In this document: in pieces, positions 7,883 through 17,626 of the stretch
How the letters are laid out: each line of letters opens with the position of its first letter
How positions within the stretch are numbered: position 1 is the first letter of the stretch
Source of the DNA: Micromonospora sp. WMMD1128
Lineage (GTDB): Bacteria; Actinomycetota; Actinomycetes; Mycobacteriales; Micromonosporaceae
Reading direction: 5' to 3'
DNA: 64,000 nucleotides
Assembly: GCF_027497235.1 (NCBI RefSeq)
Contig: NZ_CP114902.1
Coordinates: 4,180,001-4,244,000 of the forward strand
Made by a program: the position numbers and the translations under genes
The notes under the pieces: generated by a model
Seen by the model: the letters and a program-made list of their open reading frames with translations, nothing else
What the model was told of the DNA's origin: nothing
Database searches by the model: none

Positions 7883-9637
7883 TCAGCCGCAGAGCCGCCC
7901 GATCTCGTCCCGGAACCGGTCCATCGGGTTCGACCCGGCCGGGCCGAGCAGGTATTCCTTCAACTCCCGCCGCGCCTCGGCCATCGGGTCGTCCCCACCC
8001 CGGGTCACGTCGAGGATCTTGGCCAGCTCGCCGCCGTCCGCGGAGAGCAGGTACGCCGCCCGCGCCGTCGGGAACTGCCGCCGGAAGTCGTCCTCGGGCA
8101 GACCCGCCGGGTTGGCCACCACGTACGGCCGCTCGCTCTGCACGAAGTCGGAGACCACACTCGACACGTCGCTGACCAGCAGGTCGGTGACGTTGAAGCA
8201 GTCGAACAGCGACGGCGTGCGGCCGGTCACCACCAGGTGCGCGGCGCCGTCGAGCGAATCGGGATCGGTCTCGCCCCCGGCCGCGCGGATCCGGGCGACG
8301 ATCCGCTCGTGCGCCGCCTTCGCCTTCGGCGAGCGGGTGCCGGTCAACGGGTGCGGCTTGTAGACCACCCGAAGGTTCCCGGCGGACAGCAGCCCGGACA
8401 CGATCCGCTCCCCCATCAGCACCAGCGACGTGTGGAACGGGTCGTCGTCCAGCCAGCCCTCCCAGGTGGGGGCGTAGAGCACGGTGAACAGGTGGTCGGC
8501 GGCGCCGGAGCCGAACGTGTGCACGCCGGCGAGCTGCGGGCGGCCGACCTCCACGATGTCGCGGTCCAGCACGCCGACGCCGGCCCGGGCGTACCGCTCC
8601 CGGCCCGCCGGACCGGCCACCCACACCTCGTCGTACACCTTGCTGTAGGGGTTGACGCTCGCCGCCTTGTCGCTGTCGCCGTGGCCGACGAAGACGTGCT
8701 TCACGCCCGGCTCACGCAGCAGGTGGATGTTCGCGCCGACGTTCGCCGCGTACAGCGCGACCCGCAGCGAGCCCAGGTCGAGGTTCATGAAGTCGACCCC
8801 GGCCGGCACGCAGATCACCGGCAGCCGGGTGTCCGCCAACTGGGGGAACGCTTCCGCGGCCCGCAGCAGCACCACGGCGCGCCGACCGGTCGCCGCCAGC
8901 GGCGCGAGCCACATGTTGGCCTGGTAGACGTCCTTGGCCGGGCCGGCGAAGTAGAGCGCCACCTCGGGCTTCTCCCGGGCCAGCCAGTCGTGCACGGCGG
9001 GCAGCACCCCCGGGCTCGTGCCCCGGCCCCGCAGCACGGTCAGCGCCAGCACCGCGGCGGTGACCAGACCCGCGGCCAGGGTGACCAGGCCGGTGACCAC
9101 CACCGGGGTGACCCGGTCCGCCGCGGCGGCCACCACGGCCGCCGGCACCAGCAACACGTTGAGCAGTGGCAGCCGCAGCCCGGCGAGGTGCCGCGCCCAG
9201 GCCGGCGGGACCGGGACGCGACGCAGCGCGCCGAGGTCGATGTTGCGGGTGAACGCCGGCGGGTCGACCCGCCCCTCGACCGACTTGGTGACCGCGGTGG
9301 TGCCCACCGCCAGGGTCCAGAGCGCGGCGGGCAGCAGCAGCACCGCGATCGTGCCGGCCACCCCGGGACGGACCGCGGCGATCACCAGCAGGGCCACCGA
9401 CAGGTCCCGCACCAGCCGCCGGAACGTCCACCCGACGCCGGCCTTGGCGAGCAGCTGGGCGGTCCCGCCGTACCGGGTGGCGAGCGCCAGCTCACCGCCG
9501 AGGGCGACCGCCGCGGCCACCGCGTACGGGAACACCAGGCCGAGGACGCCGGCGAGGATCATGACGCCGTACCCGAGAAGCGTCGCGCCCACCGCGGCCA
9601 AACCCTGCTGGCTGCGTAATCTGCTGAACAACGGCAT
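7883..9637 (-). CDS. CDP-glycerol/ribitol polyol-phosphotransferase-like membrane protein
   Basis: 584-residue protein. The first about 235 residues contain several hydrophobic segments. The C-terminal half resembles the CDP-glycerol glycerophosphotransferase (TagF/TarL-type) family: VGHGDSDKAASVNPYSK, YAPTWEGW, YKPHPLTG and VSDVSSVVSDF are recognisable. It probably polymerises or primes polyol-phosphate units of a wall teichoic acid-like polymer at the inner membrane face. It is a paralogue of the protein at 35609-37282, sharing the HGDSDKA and SDVSxVxSD blocks. The internal ATG at 9637 is preferred over upstream in-frame codons because the preceding 25 residues are not family-like. Confidence 0.78.
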   Translation of the reverse strand: MPLFSRLRSQQGLAAVGATLLGYGVMILAGVLGLVFPYAVAAAVALGGELALATRYGGTAQLLAKAGVGWTFRRLVRDLSVALLVIAAVRPGVAGTIAVLLLPAALWTLAVGTTAVTKSVEGRVDPPAFTRNIDLGALRRVPVPPAWARHLAGLRLPLLNVLLVPAAVVAAAADRVTPVVVTGLVTLAAGLVTAAVLALTVLRGRGTSPGVLPAVHDWLAREKPEVALYFAGPAKDVYQANMWLAPLAATGRRAVVLLRAAEAFPQLADTRLPVICVPAGVDFMNLDLGSLRVALYAANVGANIHLLREPGVKHVFVGHGDSDKAASVNPYSKVYDEVWVAGPAGRERYARAGVGVLDRDIVEVGRPQLAGVHTFGSGAADHLFTVLYAPTWEGWLDDDPFHTSLVLMGERIVSGLLSAGNLRVVYKPHPLTGTRSPKAKAAHERIVARIRAAGGETDPDSLDGAAHLVVTGRTPSLFDCFNVTDLLVSDVSSVVSDFVQSERPYVVANPAGLPEDDFRRQFPTARAAYLLSADGGELAKILDVTRGGDDPMAEARRELKEYLLGPAGSNPMDRFRDEIGRLCG

Positions 9638-9776
9638 GCTCCCTGTCTGCCCGGCAATGTCGGCGAGGCCCGATACCGACGGCTGCGACCCTAAACGGGT
9701 TAGGTGACGCAAGTATTGCGGGGGTGTCCGGCAGGTGAACGACGGACGACCGCTTTGCTCGTGTTCGGGGCACGAC

Positions 9777-9813
9777 GCGGCGGGCCCCGACCGAGACGGC
9801 CGGGGCCCGCCGC
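9777..9813 (-). terminator. Hairpin terminator of the 14.2-9.8 kb operon
   Basis: Inverted repeat with 13-bp arms (9777-9789 and 9801-9813) and an 11-nt loop, located 11 nt beyond the stop codon of the dehydrogenase gene. Confidence 0.7.
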
Positions 9814-9823
9814 ACAGTTGGGG

Positions 9824-11107
9824 TCAGCCGCCGATGACCACCCGGCGGACGCCGGTCCAACGGGCCGGGTCGGTGACCCGCCGCCCGTCCACGAGCACCG
9901 TCACGCCCGGCAGGTCCGCCGGGGTGAGGTTGCGGTATTCGGCGTGGTCGGCCTGGATCACCGCGGCGCCGACCGGCTCGCCGTCGTAGCCGGGCAGACC
10001 GTGCGCCGCCAACTCCTCGTTCGAGTACATCGGGTCGGAGACGTAGGGCGTCGCGCCCCGCCGGCGCAGCGCCTCCACGGTCGGGAAGACACCGGAGAAC
10101 GCGGTCTCCTTCACCCCGCCCCGGTAGGCGGCGCCCAGCACCAGCACGCCCACGCCGGTCAGGTCGCCGTACGCGGCGGCGAGCAGGTCGACCGCGTAGT
10201 CCGGCATCGCGGCGTTCGCCTCCCGCGCCGAGCGGACCACGGTGGCCGCCGGGTCGTTCCACAGGTACATCCGCGGGTAGATCGGGATGCAGTGGCCGCC
10301 GACCGCGATGCCCGGCGAGTGGATGTGGCTGTACGGCTGCGTGTTGCACGCCTCGATGACCTTCGTGACGTCGACGCCCACCGTGTCGGCGAAGCGGGCG
10401 AACTGGTTCGCCAAGCCGATGTTCACATCCCGGTAGGTCGTCTCGGCGAGCTTGGCCAGCTCGGACGCCTCGGCCGAGCCCAGGTCCCACACGCCGTTGG
10501 GCTGCTTCAGGTCGGCCCGCTCGTCGAAGTCGAGCACCGCCTCGTAGAACCGGACGCCGTGCGCGGCGGAGGACTCGTCGATGCCGCCGACCAGCTTCGG
10601 GTAGCGGCGCAGGTCGGCGAAGACCCGACCGGTGAGCACCCGCTCCGGGCTGAACACCAGGTGGAAGTCCGTGCCCGCGGTGAGACCGGAGCCCTCTTCG
10701 AGCATCGGCGCCCAGCGGTTACGGGTGGTGCCGACCGGCAGCGTGGTCTCGTAACTGACCAGGGTGCCCGGCTTGAGGCCACGGGCGATCGCCCGGGTGG
10801 CGTCGTCCATCCAGCCGAAGTCCGGCACGCCCTCGGCGTCCACGAACAACGGCACCACCACCACGACCGCCTCCGACTCGGCGACCGCGGCGGCCGTGTC
10901 GGTGGTGGCCGACAGCAGCCCGGCGGCCACCGCCTCCTTCAGCTTGACGTCCAGGTCGGTCTCGCCCGGGAAGGGCACGGCACCGTCATTCACCAGCTGG
11001 ACGACCCGCTCGGAGACGTCGGCCCCGAGCACCCGGTGCCCCTTCGAGGCGAACTGCACGGCGAGCGGCAGGCCGATCTTGCCGAGCGCGACGACGCAGA
11101 TGTTCAT
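9824..11107 (-). CDS. Nucleotide-sugar dehydrogenase (UDP-glucose/GDP-mannose dehydrogenase family)
   Basis: 427-residue NAD-dependent enzyme oxidising a UDP-sugar C6 alcohol to a uronic acid. The N-terminal Rossmann start is VVALGKIGLPLA. The central region has YETTLPVGTT and SPERV. The catalytic cysteine lies in VGGHCIPIYP. It is the third gene of an overlapping operon: its ATG overlaps the GT2 stop codon by 4 nt. It is one of two such dehydrogenases in the locus and only distantly similar to the one at 17627, so they probably use different substrates. GGAGG lies 12 nt upstream. Confidence 0.85.
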   Translation of the reverse strand: MNICVVALGKIGLPLAVQFASKGHRVLGADVSERVVQLVNDGAVPFPGETDLDVKLKEAVAAGLLSATTDTAAAVAESEAVVVVVPLFVDAEGVPDFGWMDDATRAIARGLKPGTLVSYETTLPVGTTRNRWAPMLEEGSGLTAGTDFHLVFSPERVLTGRVFADLRRYPKLVGGIDESSAAHGVRFYEAVLDFDERADLKQPNGVWDLGSAEASELAKLAETTYRDVNIGLANQFARFADTVGVDVTKVIEACNTQPYSHIHSPGIAVGGHCIPIYPRMYLWNDPAATVVRSAREANAAMPDYAVDLLAAAYGDLTGVGVLVLGAAYRGGVKETAFSGVFPTVEALRRRGATPYVSDPMYSNEELAAHGLPGYDGEPVGAAVIQADHAEYRNLTPADLPGVTVLVDGRRVTDPARWTGVRRVVIGG

Positions 11108-12684
11108 GACTGCTTCTTTCCTCCAATGGGGAGCCTGCGTCGCAGGCCGGTCATCATGCGGCGCAGCGTCACCGGGAAGACGACAAGCACCAGGTCGCCC
11201 TTGCGGTTCGTGCTGCTGGTGATCACGTGCAGCCGGCCGTCCTCCCGGTGCACCGACCGCTGCACCATCGACGGGTACGGGCCGCGCACCGGGGTCGCGG
11301 CGGCGTCGCCGCCGCGGGTGACGGTCACGCTGACGACCCGGCGTTCCCCGCCGGGTTTCACCCCGGCGAGCAGGTCCCGGGCGCGGAACGACATGGTCAC
11401 CGTCGCGCCCAGCGGGTCGGCCTCGATCGACTCGACCGTGCCGGCCGTCCGCCCGGCCGAGACGGCGACCCCGCCGTCGGCCAGCACGGCCAGATCCGGG
11501 TGCGGGCCGCGCGCGGTGATCCGGACCACCCGCTCCCCCGCACCGTCGACGGTCCAGCGTACGGCCATCGTCTCCAGCCGGGCCAGCCACTTCGACATCG
11601 ACACGGTGATCTCGTACCAGTCGTCGGAGAGCCCGCACCGGCCGTCACCGAAACCAGGGTAGCGGGCGAACCAGCCGTCGTCGCGGAGCACCGGCTGCGG
11701 CAACCCGTGCCGCACGTCCTGGCGGATCACCGCCACCAGGTCGGCCAGGCTGCCGTACGCGGCCACGCCGAGCCGGACCCGGGTGGTCACCGGCAGCGCG
11801 CGCCGGATCCGCTCGGTGAGGTGCTCGGTGACGAGCCGCCCGACCCCCGTGCGCACCCGCTCCTGCGTGGTGCGGTCCAGTTTCAGAAAGTCGGCCTGGA
11901 CCAGCTTGGCGATCTCCCAGGTGAAGTGGCGGAGCAGGACCGCGTCGCGCCGTTCGCCCGGCTCGATGTGCGCGGCGACGAACGCGACGATCCGCTCCGC
12001 GCAGCCGAGCCGCGCCACGTGCGTGCTGCGGTAGGTGATGTTGCTCGAATTGGCGCGCTTCACCGCGTAGTAGTAGTCGTAGTCGGCGAGCACCGAGATC
12101 CGCCCGGCCCGCAGGCACGCCTCCAGCGTGAACGGCTGGTCGCTGCCGACCGGCATGTCCTCCGGGAAACGCAGGCCGTACTTCTCCACCAGCTCCCGGC
12201 GGAACAGCTTGGTGTTGGACAACGCGAACGGCAGGGCCGAGGCGAACAGGTCCACGTCCGGCTGGGTGGTGGCGAAGATCGCCTGGTGCACGTAGCGCTT
12301 GTTGACCCCGACGAGCCGCCCGAGCAGCACGTCGGAGCCCCACCTGTCGGCCGCGGCCACCATCCGTTCCAGCGCCTCCGGACCCAGGTGGTCGTCGGAG
12401 CCGATGAAGAAGACGTACCGGCCGGTGGCCTGCTCCAGCCCGCGGTTGCTCGGCGCGGCCGGCCCGCCCGAGTTGGGCTGGTGCAGCACCTTCACCGTGC
12501 CGGGGTAGCGGGCGGCGAAGCGGTCCAGCTCCTCGGCGCTGCCGTCGGTCGAGCCGTCGTCCACCGCCACGACCTCCAGCCGGTCCAGCCCGATGGTCTG
12601 CTCGACGAGCGAGGTGAGGCAGGTGGTGAGGTCCGGCATGGTGTTGTAGACGGCGGTCACCACCGTGACGTCGGGCTGGGTCAC
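11104..12684 (-). CDS. Glycosyltransferase family 2 protein with C-terminal extension
   Basis: 526-residue protein. The GT-A domain occupies about residues 1-230, with VVTAVYNTMPDLTTCL, VDDGSTDGSAEE and the metal-binding-type IGSDDHLGPEAL. About 290 further residues, rich in beta-type segments, resemble the C-terminal extensions of teichoic-acid polymer glycosyltransferases. It probably adds a sugar to the polymer in the cytoplasm. The GTG at 12684 overlaps the TGA of the upstream GT4 gene by 4 nt, and its own TGA overlaps the dehydrogenase ATG, so the three genes are translationally coupled. Confidence 0.85.
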   Translation of the reverse strand: MTQPDVTVVTAVYNTMPDLTTCLTSLVEQTIGLDRLEVVAVDDGSTDGSAEELDRFAARYPGTVKVLHQPNSGGPAAPSNRGLEQATGRYVFFIGSDDHLGPEALERMVAAADRWGSDVLLGRLVGVNKRYVHQAIFATTQPDVDLFASALPFALSNTKLFRRELVEKYGLRFPEDMPVGSDQPFTLEACLRAGRISVLADYDYYYAVKRANSSNITYRSTHVARLGCAERIVAFVAAHIEPGERRDAVLLRHFTWEIAKLVQADFLKLDRTTQERVRTGVGRLVTEHLTERIRRALPVTTRVRLGVAAYGSLADLVAVIRQDVRHGLPQPVLRDDGWFARYPGFGDGRCGLSDDWYEITVSMSKWLARLETMAVRWTVDGAGERVVRITARGPHPDLAVLADGGVAVSAGRTAGTVESIEADPLGATVTMSFRARDLLAGVKPGGERRVVSVTVTRGGDAAATPVRGPYPSMVQRSVHREDGRLHVITSSTNRKGDLVLVVFPVTLRRMMTGLRRRLPIGGKKQS

Positions 12685-14252
12685 CTTCCGACCCCGGCGG
12701 CGAGCACCGGCGCCGGGCTGGTCCCGTCGGCGGCACGCGGCGGATGCTCCGGCAGCAGCCGGGAGTAGACGCCGTCGAGGACCTCCGCCTGCGCCGCCCA
12801 GGTCCAGTTGGCCAGCAGCCCCGGCTGGTCGTACGCGGCCCGGTAACGCTCCCGGTCGGCCAGCACCGCCCGCACCGCCCGCACGTAGTCGGTGACGTCC
12901 TCGGCGGTGAACACCTCGCCCTGCCCGGTCGAGCGGACGGTCTCCGCCATGGTGCGGACGTCGGAGACGACGAGCGGCAGCCGGGCGTGCGAGTACTCGA
13001 AGAACTTGGTGATCAGCGCGATCTCGTGGTTGGGCCAGTGCTGGATCGGGATCACGCCGACGTGGGCGCCGGAGAGGAACGGCACCACCTGGTCGTGCGG
13101 CACGTAGGGCAGCACGTGCACCCGGTCGCCGACGCCCAGCTCCCCGGCCCGGGCGACAAGCCCGCGCACGTAGTCGGAGCCGGGCTTGTTGACCACCAGG
13201 GCGACGTGCGCCCCGGCCAGCTCCGGCAGGGCCTCGATCATCACCGCCAGGCCGCGCTTGGGTGCGGCGACCCCGCTGTAGACCAGCAGCGGCACGTCCG
13301 GCCCGAGGCCACCGCACCGGAGACGGATGTCCGGCGCCTCGACCCGGCCGCCGGTCACCTCGTCCACCGCCGGGGCGTTGAGCACCACCGCCGGTCGTTC
13401 GGCCAGGCCGTGTTCGGCCTGGAGCAGGTCGGCCAGCCCGCCGGAGACGGTCATGGTCGCGTCCGCGTACGGCACGAACTCGCGTTCGTGGGCCATGTTG
13501 CCGGGCAGCCAGCGGGCGTTGTCGCGCCACGGCTGCACGCCGGGCAGGTATTCGTGGGCGTCCCAGACCAGGGCGACCCGCCGCCCCACGGCCGCGGCGC
13601 GGATCTTGGCGCGGGCGCCGACGCCGAGCATGCGGAAGTCGTTCGCGTGGATGAGGTCGGGCTGGAGCTTGTCGATGGCCGGACCGTAACCCAGCTCGTA
13701 GTCCCACAGGCCCGGCTCCAGCCGCCGCCACGCCCCGCCGCCCTGCACCCGCTGCCAGAACAGGGTGTAGGCGCGGTCCCACGGCCCGTCGAGCTTGCGC
13801 GTCTTGGCCCGGCCGAGCTGCCGCTGGCGCAGCGACACCCACCGGCGGGTCAGGCCGGAGAGGCGCTCCTGCGCGCGCAGCAACTGCCAGCGCAGCGCCG
13901 GCCGACCGGCCGTGGTCAGCTCGGCCCGGCGGACCCGCAGGTCGGCGCGCCAGGCGCGGACCTCCTGCGCGCGGTGGGCGGCGACGCCGGTGGGCGGGTA
14001 CGCCAGCGGCGCCCGCAGCCACGACCGGCGGAACTCGTGTGGCCGCCTGGCCATCGGCAGCGGCACCTTGAGCAGGCGGACCTCGGCCGCGCCCAGCTTC
14101 CAGGTCCTGGGCACGCCGCCGGGGGCCCGGCCGAGCAGGATGACCTCCCAGCCGGCGTCGGCGGCGGAGCGGGCGGCCTTCTGGACCCGCGAGTCCCCGT
14201 CCACTGCGTTGTCCACCAGCATGACGACCCGTCCCCGGGTGCGCTTCGTCAT
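12681..14252 (-). CDS. Glycosyltransferase family 4 protein, paralogue A
   Basis: 523-residue GT-B glycosyltransferase. The N-terminus has the shared signature LVDN..DGDSRVQK, then a long basic region at about 90-180, WDAHEYLPGV near residue 255, and donor-binding-domain segments such as KFFEYSHARLPLVVSDV and TGQGEVF. Homologues lie at 18963-20549 and 27500-29089. Substrate unknown. The ATG at 14252 is chosen; an in-frame ATG at 14273 is possible. It heads the operon GT4-GT2-dehydrogenase and diverges from the PIG-V-like gene across 256 bp. Confidence 0.85.
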   Translation of the reverse strand: MTKRTRGRVVMLVDNAVDGDSRVQKAARSAADAGWEVILLGRAPGGVPRTWKLGAAEVRLLKVPLPMARRPHEFRRSWLRAPLAYPPTGVAAHRAQEVRAWRADLRVRRAELTTAGRPALRWQLLRAQERLSGLTRRWVSLRQRQLGRAKTRKLDGPWDRAYTLFWQRVQGGGAWRRLEPGLWDYELGYGPAIDKLQPDLIHANDFRMLGVGARAKIRAAAVGRRVALVWDAHEYLPGVQPWRDNARWLPGNMAHEREFVPYADATMTVSGGLADLLQAEHGLAERPAVVLNAPAVDEVTGGRVEAPDIRLRCGGLGPDVPLLVYSGVAAPKRGLAVMIEALPELAGAHVALVVNKPGSDYVRGLVARAGELGVGDRVHVLPYVPHDQVVPFLSGAHVGVIPIQHWPNHEIALITKFFEYSHARLPLVVSDVRTMAETVRSTGQGEVFTAEDVTDYVRAVRAVLADRERYRAAYDQPGLLANWTWAAQAEVLDGVYSRLLPEHPPRAADGTSPAPVLAAGVGR

Positions 14253-14508
14253 GTCTGCGCCCTCAGCTCCCATTACCGCCCGTCTCCGTCCCCTCGGCCC
14301 CACGGCCCGAGGACCCCGGCGAGTCTACGACAACGCAACGGGCGTATCGGGCCCGCCGCCGTCGTGTCCGCGGTACCGATACACCTGTTGCTAACCTCCA
14401 TCCCTGGCCGGCGCGGGCGAGGGCGCGCGCCCGACCCGACCGGCGTCCCGGCGCCCCCGGGGACGCGCTGCCGGCGACCCGCTCGACTTCCCTGCGAACA
14501 GGACGAAA

Positions 14509-15684
14509 ATGGACATGGTGACGACAAGCGAGCGCCCGCCGTCCGCGCCGGAGCCGGCCGACCCGCCGGCGCCGGGCGGGCCCGCCGCGCGGATCCGCGC
14601 CGCCGTCCGGTACGCCCTGCCCGCGCTCGTCGGCTGGACCGTGGTACGCCTGCTCGGCCTGCTCAGCATCTGGCTCTGGGCCCGGAGCACCGGTCGCGGC
14701 ACGGTCGGCGAGCTGACCCGCTCCGACGGCGTCTGGTATCTGGGCATCGCGCGCGACGGTTACGACGGCGCCGCGCAGTTGCACAGCAACATGGCGTTCT
14801 TCCCGCTGTACCCGGGCCTGACCGCCGGGCTGGACACGGTCACGCCGTTCGACCTGCGGCACACCGCCCTGCTGGTGTCGTGGGTGGCGGGGTTCGCCGC
14901 CGCCTGGGGGCTGTTCGCCGTCGGCGCCCACGTGTACGACCGCCGCGTCGGGGTGGTCCTCGCCGTGCTCTGGGGCGTGCTGCCGCACGCCGCGGTGCAG
15001 CTCATGTCGTACAGCGAGGGGTTGTTCACGGCGCTCGCGGCGTGGTCGCTGTACGCGCTGCTGCGCCGGCACTGGCTGACCGCCGGCGCGCTCTGCCTGC
15101 TCGCCGGCCTCACCCGGCCGACCGGTTCCTCACTCATCGGGGTGGTCGGCCTGGCCGCGCTGATCGCGGTGATCAGGCGTCGGGACGGGTGGCGACCGTG
15201 GGCGGCGATGCTGCTCGCGCCCGCCGGCTGGCTGGGCTACCTGGCGTGGGTCGGCTGGCGCACCGGCCGCCCGGACGGCTGGTTCCGGATCCAGGGCGAG
15301 GGTTGGGGTTCCTCCTTCGACCTCGGCGTGAACACCGTCCAGCGGGCCCGTGAGGTGCTCAGCAAGCCGTCGGAGCTGGAGTTCTACGTGGTCACGCTGG
15401 TGGCGGTGCTGGCGATCATGCTGTTCGTGCTCAGCCTGCTCGACCGGCAGCCGTGGCAGTTGCTGCTCTACAGCGGGCTGCTGTTGCTGACCACGCTCGG
15501 CGCCGCCGGCTTCTACCACTCGAAGGCCCGGTTCCTGCTTCCCGCGTTCCCGCTGCTCCTGCCCGCCGCGGTGGCGCTGGCGCGCGCCGGTCGGGCCCGG
15601 GCGGCGACCGTGCTGACCACCCTCGCGCTGGTGTCCGCCTACTTCGGCGGCTACCTGCTGCTGGTCTGGCGTTTCTCGCCGTGA
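14509..15684 (+). CDS. PIG-V-like mannosyltransferase, integral membrane
   Basis: 391-residue multi-pass protein with about nine hydrophobic segments, of the GT-C superfamily. It resembles actinobacterial PIG-V/GPI mannosyltransferase-like proteins. Supporting features are an early acidic loop (TRSDGVWYLGIARDGYDG) after TM1, FFPLYPG, and LAGLTRPTG. These proteins transfer sugars from polyprenol-phosphate donors on the outer membrane face. The start ATG follows AGGACGAAA. It converges on the next gene with a 13-bp gap. Confidence 0.78.
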   Translation: MDMVTTSERPPSAPEPADPPAPGGPAARIRAAVRYALPALVGWTVVRLLGLLSIWLWARSTGRGTVGELTRSDGVWYLGIARDGYDGAAQLHSNMAFFPLYPGLTAGLDTVTPFDLRHTALLVSWVAGFAAAWGLFAVGAHVYDRRVGVVLAVLWGVLPHAAVQLMSYSEGLFTALAAWSLYALLRRHWLTAGALCLLAGLTRPTGSSLIGVVGLAALIAVIRRRDGWRPWAAMLLAPAGWLGYLAWVGWRTGRPDGWFRIQGEGWGSSFDLGVNTVQRAREVLSKPSELEFYVVTLVAVLAIMLFVLSLLDRQPWQLLLYSGLLLLTTLGAAGFYHSKARFLLPAFPLLLPAAVALARAGRARAATVLTTLALVSAYFGGYLLLVWRFSP

Positions 15685-15697
15685 CCCGGCGGCGGGC

Positions 15698-17551
15698 TCA
15701 GCGGGTGTACCCGCGGACGTCCCAGAGCCACACGTCGTCCACCCGGGCACCGGGCCCGTACAGCGCGTCGAGCACGGCACGCAGCCGCGCCGCGCGGGGG
15801 TGCGCCGCCGGCAGCGCCAGCGCGTCGGCCCGCCAGTAGCGTGCGTCGGCGAGCGCCCGCTCCCGGTCCGCCGGGCCGGGATCCGGGGACCGCGTCCCCT
15901 TGTCGACGGCGGTGAGCAGCATCGCGGTCGGTTGCGGCCGGACCCCCCACCGGCCGGTCGGGTCGGTCTTCGACACCGGGCCCAGGAAATAGCCCTGCGG
16001 CACGGCGAAACCGGCGTGCGCGGCGGAACTCCACCACACCGACGTCATGTTGTCCACCGGGACGGGCACCAGGGTCCGGCCCGGGGTGACGTGGTCCCGC
16101 CAGGCACCCGAGGTGACGAACGCCGGCACCGGCGCCCGGCGCTGCACCGGCAGCGGCGTCGGCGCCACCGGCACCAGCGCCGCCAGCAGCGCGGCGCCGC
16201 CGAGCGCGGCGACCAGCCGGTCCGCCGGGGCCGACCGCCGGGCGAGCCCCGCCAGCCGGTCGACGGTGAGCGCCAGCAGCACCCCGACGGCCGCCGTGGT
16301 GATCAACCCGAACCGGGCCACCACGAGCGAGTCGAACACCGGCAGGTTCTGGACCAGGGCGAAGGGCGCGGGCACCGAGGAGTGCCGGGGGCCCCAGGTC
16401 CACCTGGTGCCCATGGAGAGGATCGCGGCCACCACCGCGACCAGGGCAAGCACCCGGACCAGCGGCTGCCGGCGCTGCCAGAGCACGGCCGCGACCAGCA
16501 GGATCACCAACGGCCAGCCGAAGCTGCTCGCCTCCTCGGTGGTGTTGGCGACCAGGCCCCGGACGCTGCCCGGACCGCCGCCCACCGACTCGGTGGCGTA
16601 GGTGACGTACGACTTCAGCGCCAGGACGAACTGGTCCGGCGAGCCCGGGTGACCCACCCGGTGCTGCGGGCCGGCGAACTGCATCCACAGCGGGTACGCG
16701 CCGGCCAGCAGCACCAGCAGCCCGGCGACGGCGATCCCGCCGGTCAGCGGCCGGGCGGCGGCCACCACCCGCCGCGGCCGGACCAGCAGCCAGCCCAGCA
16801 GCCCGGCCAGGCACGCAAGCGCGGTCAGGAAGAGAACCTCCAGGCCGATGAAGAACTGCGCCACGACGAGCACGCCGAGCACCAGCCCGTCGCGGCGCAC
16901 CCGGCCACCACGGGCCAGGCACACCACCCGCCAGACGAGGAACGGCACCAGCCACTGGGCGGTGATGTGCGGGTGGCCGTTGCTGTGCGACACGAGCGCC
17001 GGGGCGAAGCCGCAGAACAGCCCGCCGACCCCGGCAGCGAGGTGACGCCGGACCAGGTGCCGGGAGAGCACGTGGTACCAGGCGTAGGCGGTGCCGGCCA
17101 GGTTGAGCGTCACGAACAGCAGGTACGCCGCCGGAGCGCCGGCGAGCACCGTCACCGGGGTGAGCAGCAGGCCGGGAAGCTGCATCCCCACGTTGCTCAT
17201 CAGGTTCACCCCGTCCGGGGCGTTCTGGAGCGTGGTGAAGAACGGGTTCTCCAGGTGCGTGACGGCGTGCGCCGCGTACGCCAGCATCCACTCGTTGAAG
17301 CCCTGGTCGGTCGGCCGGCTGCCGAGCAGCCGGCCGGGCACGTCCAGCCAGCCCCGACCGGTGACCAGCACCGCGCCGGCCAGGTAGACCAGGGCCGCCG
17401 CCACGTCGTACCGCCGCGGCCCGCCGGCCGGGGCGTCCGCGGGCCGGTCGGCCGGGACCGGGCGGTCCGCGACGGCGGCGGGCCGGTCGTCGGCCGGGCC
17501 GGCGAGGGCGGGGCCGTGCGGGCCTCGGGCGTCGGACCGGAAGTCAGTCAT
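15698..17551 (-). CDS. Integral membrane protein, probable GT-C glycosyltransferase
   Basis: 617-residue multi-pass protein. The first 47 residues are Pro/Ala/Asp-rich and cytosolic. About eleven hydrophobic segments follow, with a conserved-looking first loop (RPTDQGFNEWMLAYAAHAV) and NSNGHPH-like loop (SHSNGHPHITAQW). A soluble C-terminal domain ends near the stop. The arrangement resembles YfhO/GT-C membrane glycosyltransferases, but no family can be named with certainty. It is the last gene of the minus-strand run that starts at 22331, 75 bp downstream of a UDP-sugar dehydrogenase. Confidence 0.6.
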   Translation of the reverse strand: MTDFRSDARGPHGPALAGPADDRPAAVADRPVPADRPADAPAGGPRRYDVAAALVYLAGAVLVTGRGWLDVPGRLLGSRPTDQGFNEWMLAYAAHAVTHLENPFFTTLQNAPDGVNLMSNVGMQLPGLLLTPVTVLAGAPAAYLLFVTLNLAGTAYAWYHVLSRHLVRRHLAAGVGGLFCGFAPALVSHSNGHPHITAQWLVPFLVWRVVCLARGGRVRRDGLVLGVLVVAQFFIGLEVLFLTALACLAGLLGWLLVRPRRVVAAARPLTGGIAVAGLLVLLAGAYPLWMQFAGPQHRVGHPGSPDQFVLALKSYVTYATESVGGGPGSVRGLVANTTEEASSFGWPLVILLVAAVLWQRRQPLVRVLALVAVVAAILSMGTRWTWGPRHSSVPAPFALVQNLPVFDSLVVARFGLITTAAVGVLLALTVDRLAGLARRSAPADRLVAALGGAALLAALVPVAPTPLPVQRRAPVPAFVTSGAWRDHVTPGRTLVPVPVDNMTSVWWSSAAHAGFAVPQGYFLGPVSKTDPTGRWGVRPQPTAMLLTAVDKGTRSPDPGPADRERALADARYWRADALALPAAHPRAARLRAVLDALYGPGARVDDVWLWDVRGYTR

Positions 17552-17626
17552 GACGCCCGATGCTACGAGCGACCGTGATGCCCTTAGCGTAACCGGGACA
17601 TCACGGAGTGTCGCGACACCTGCGGG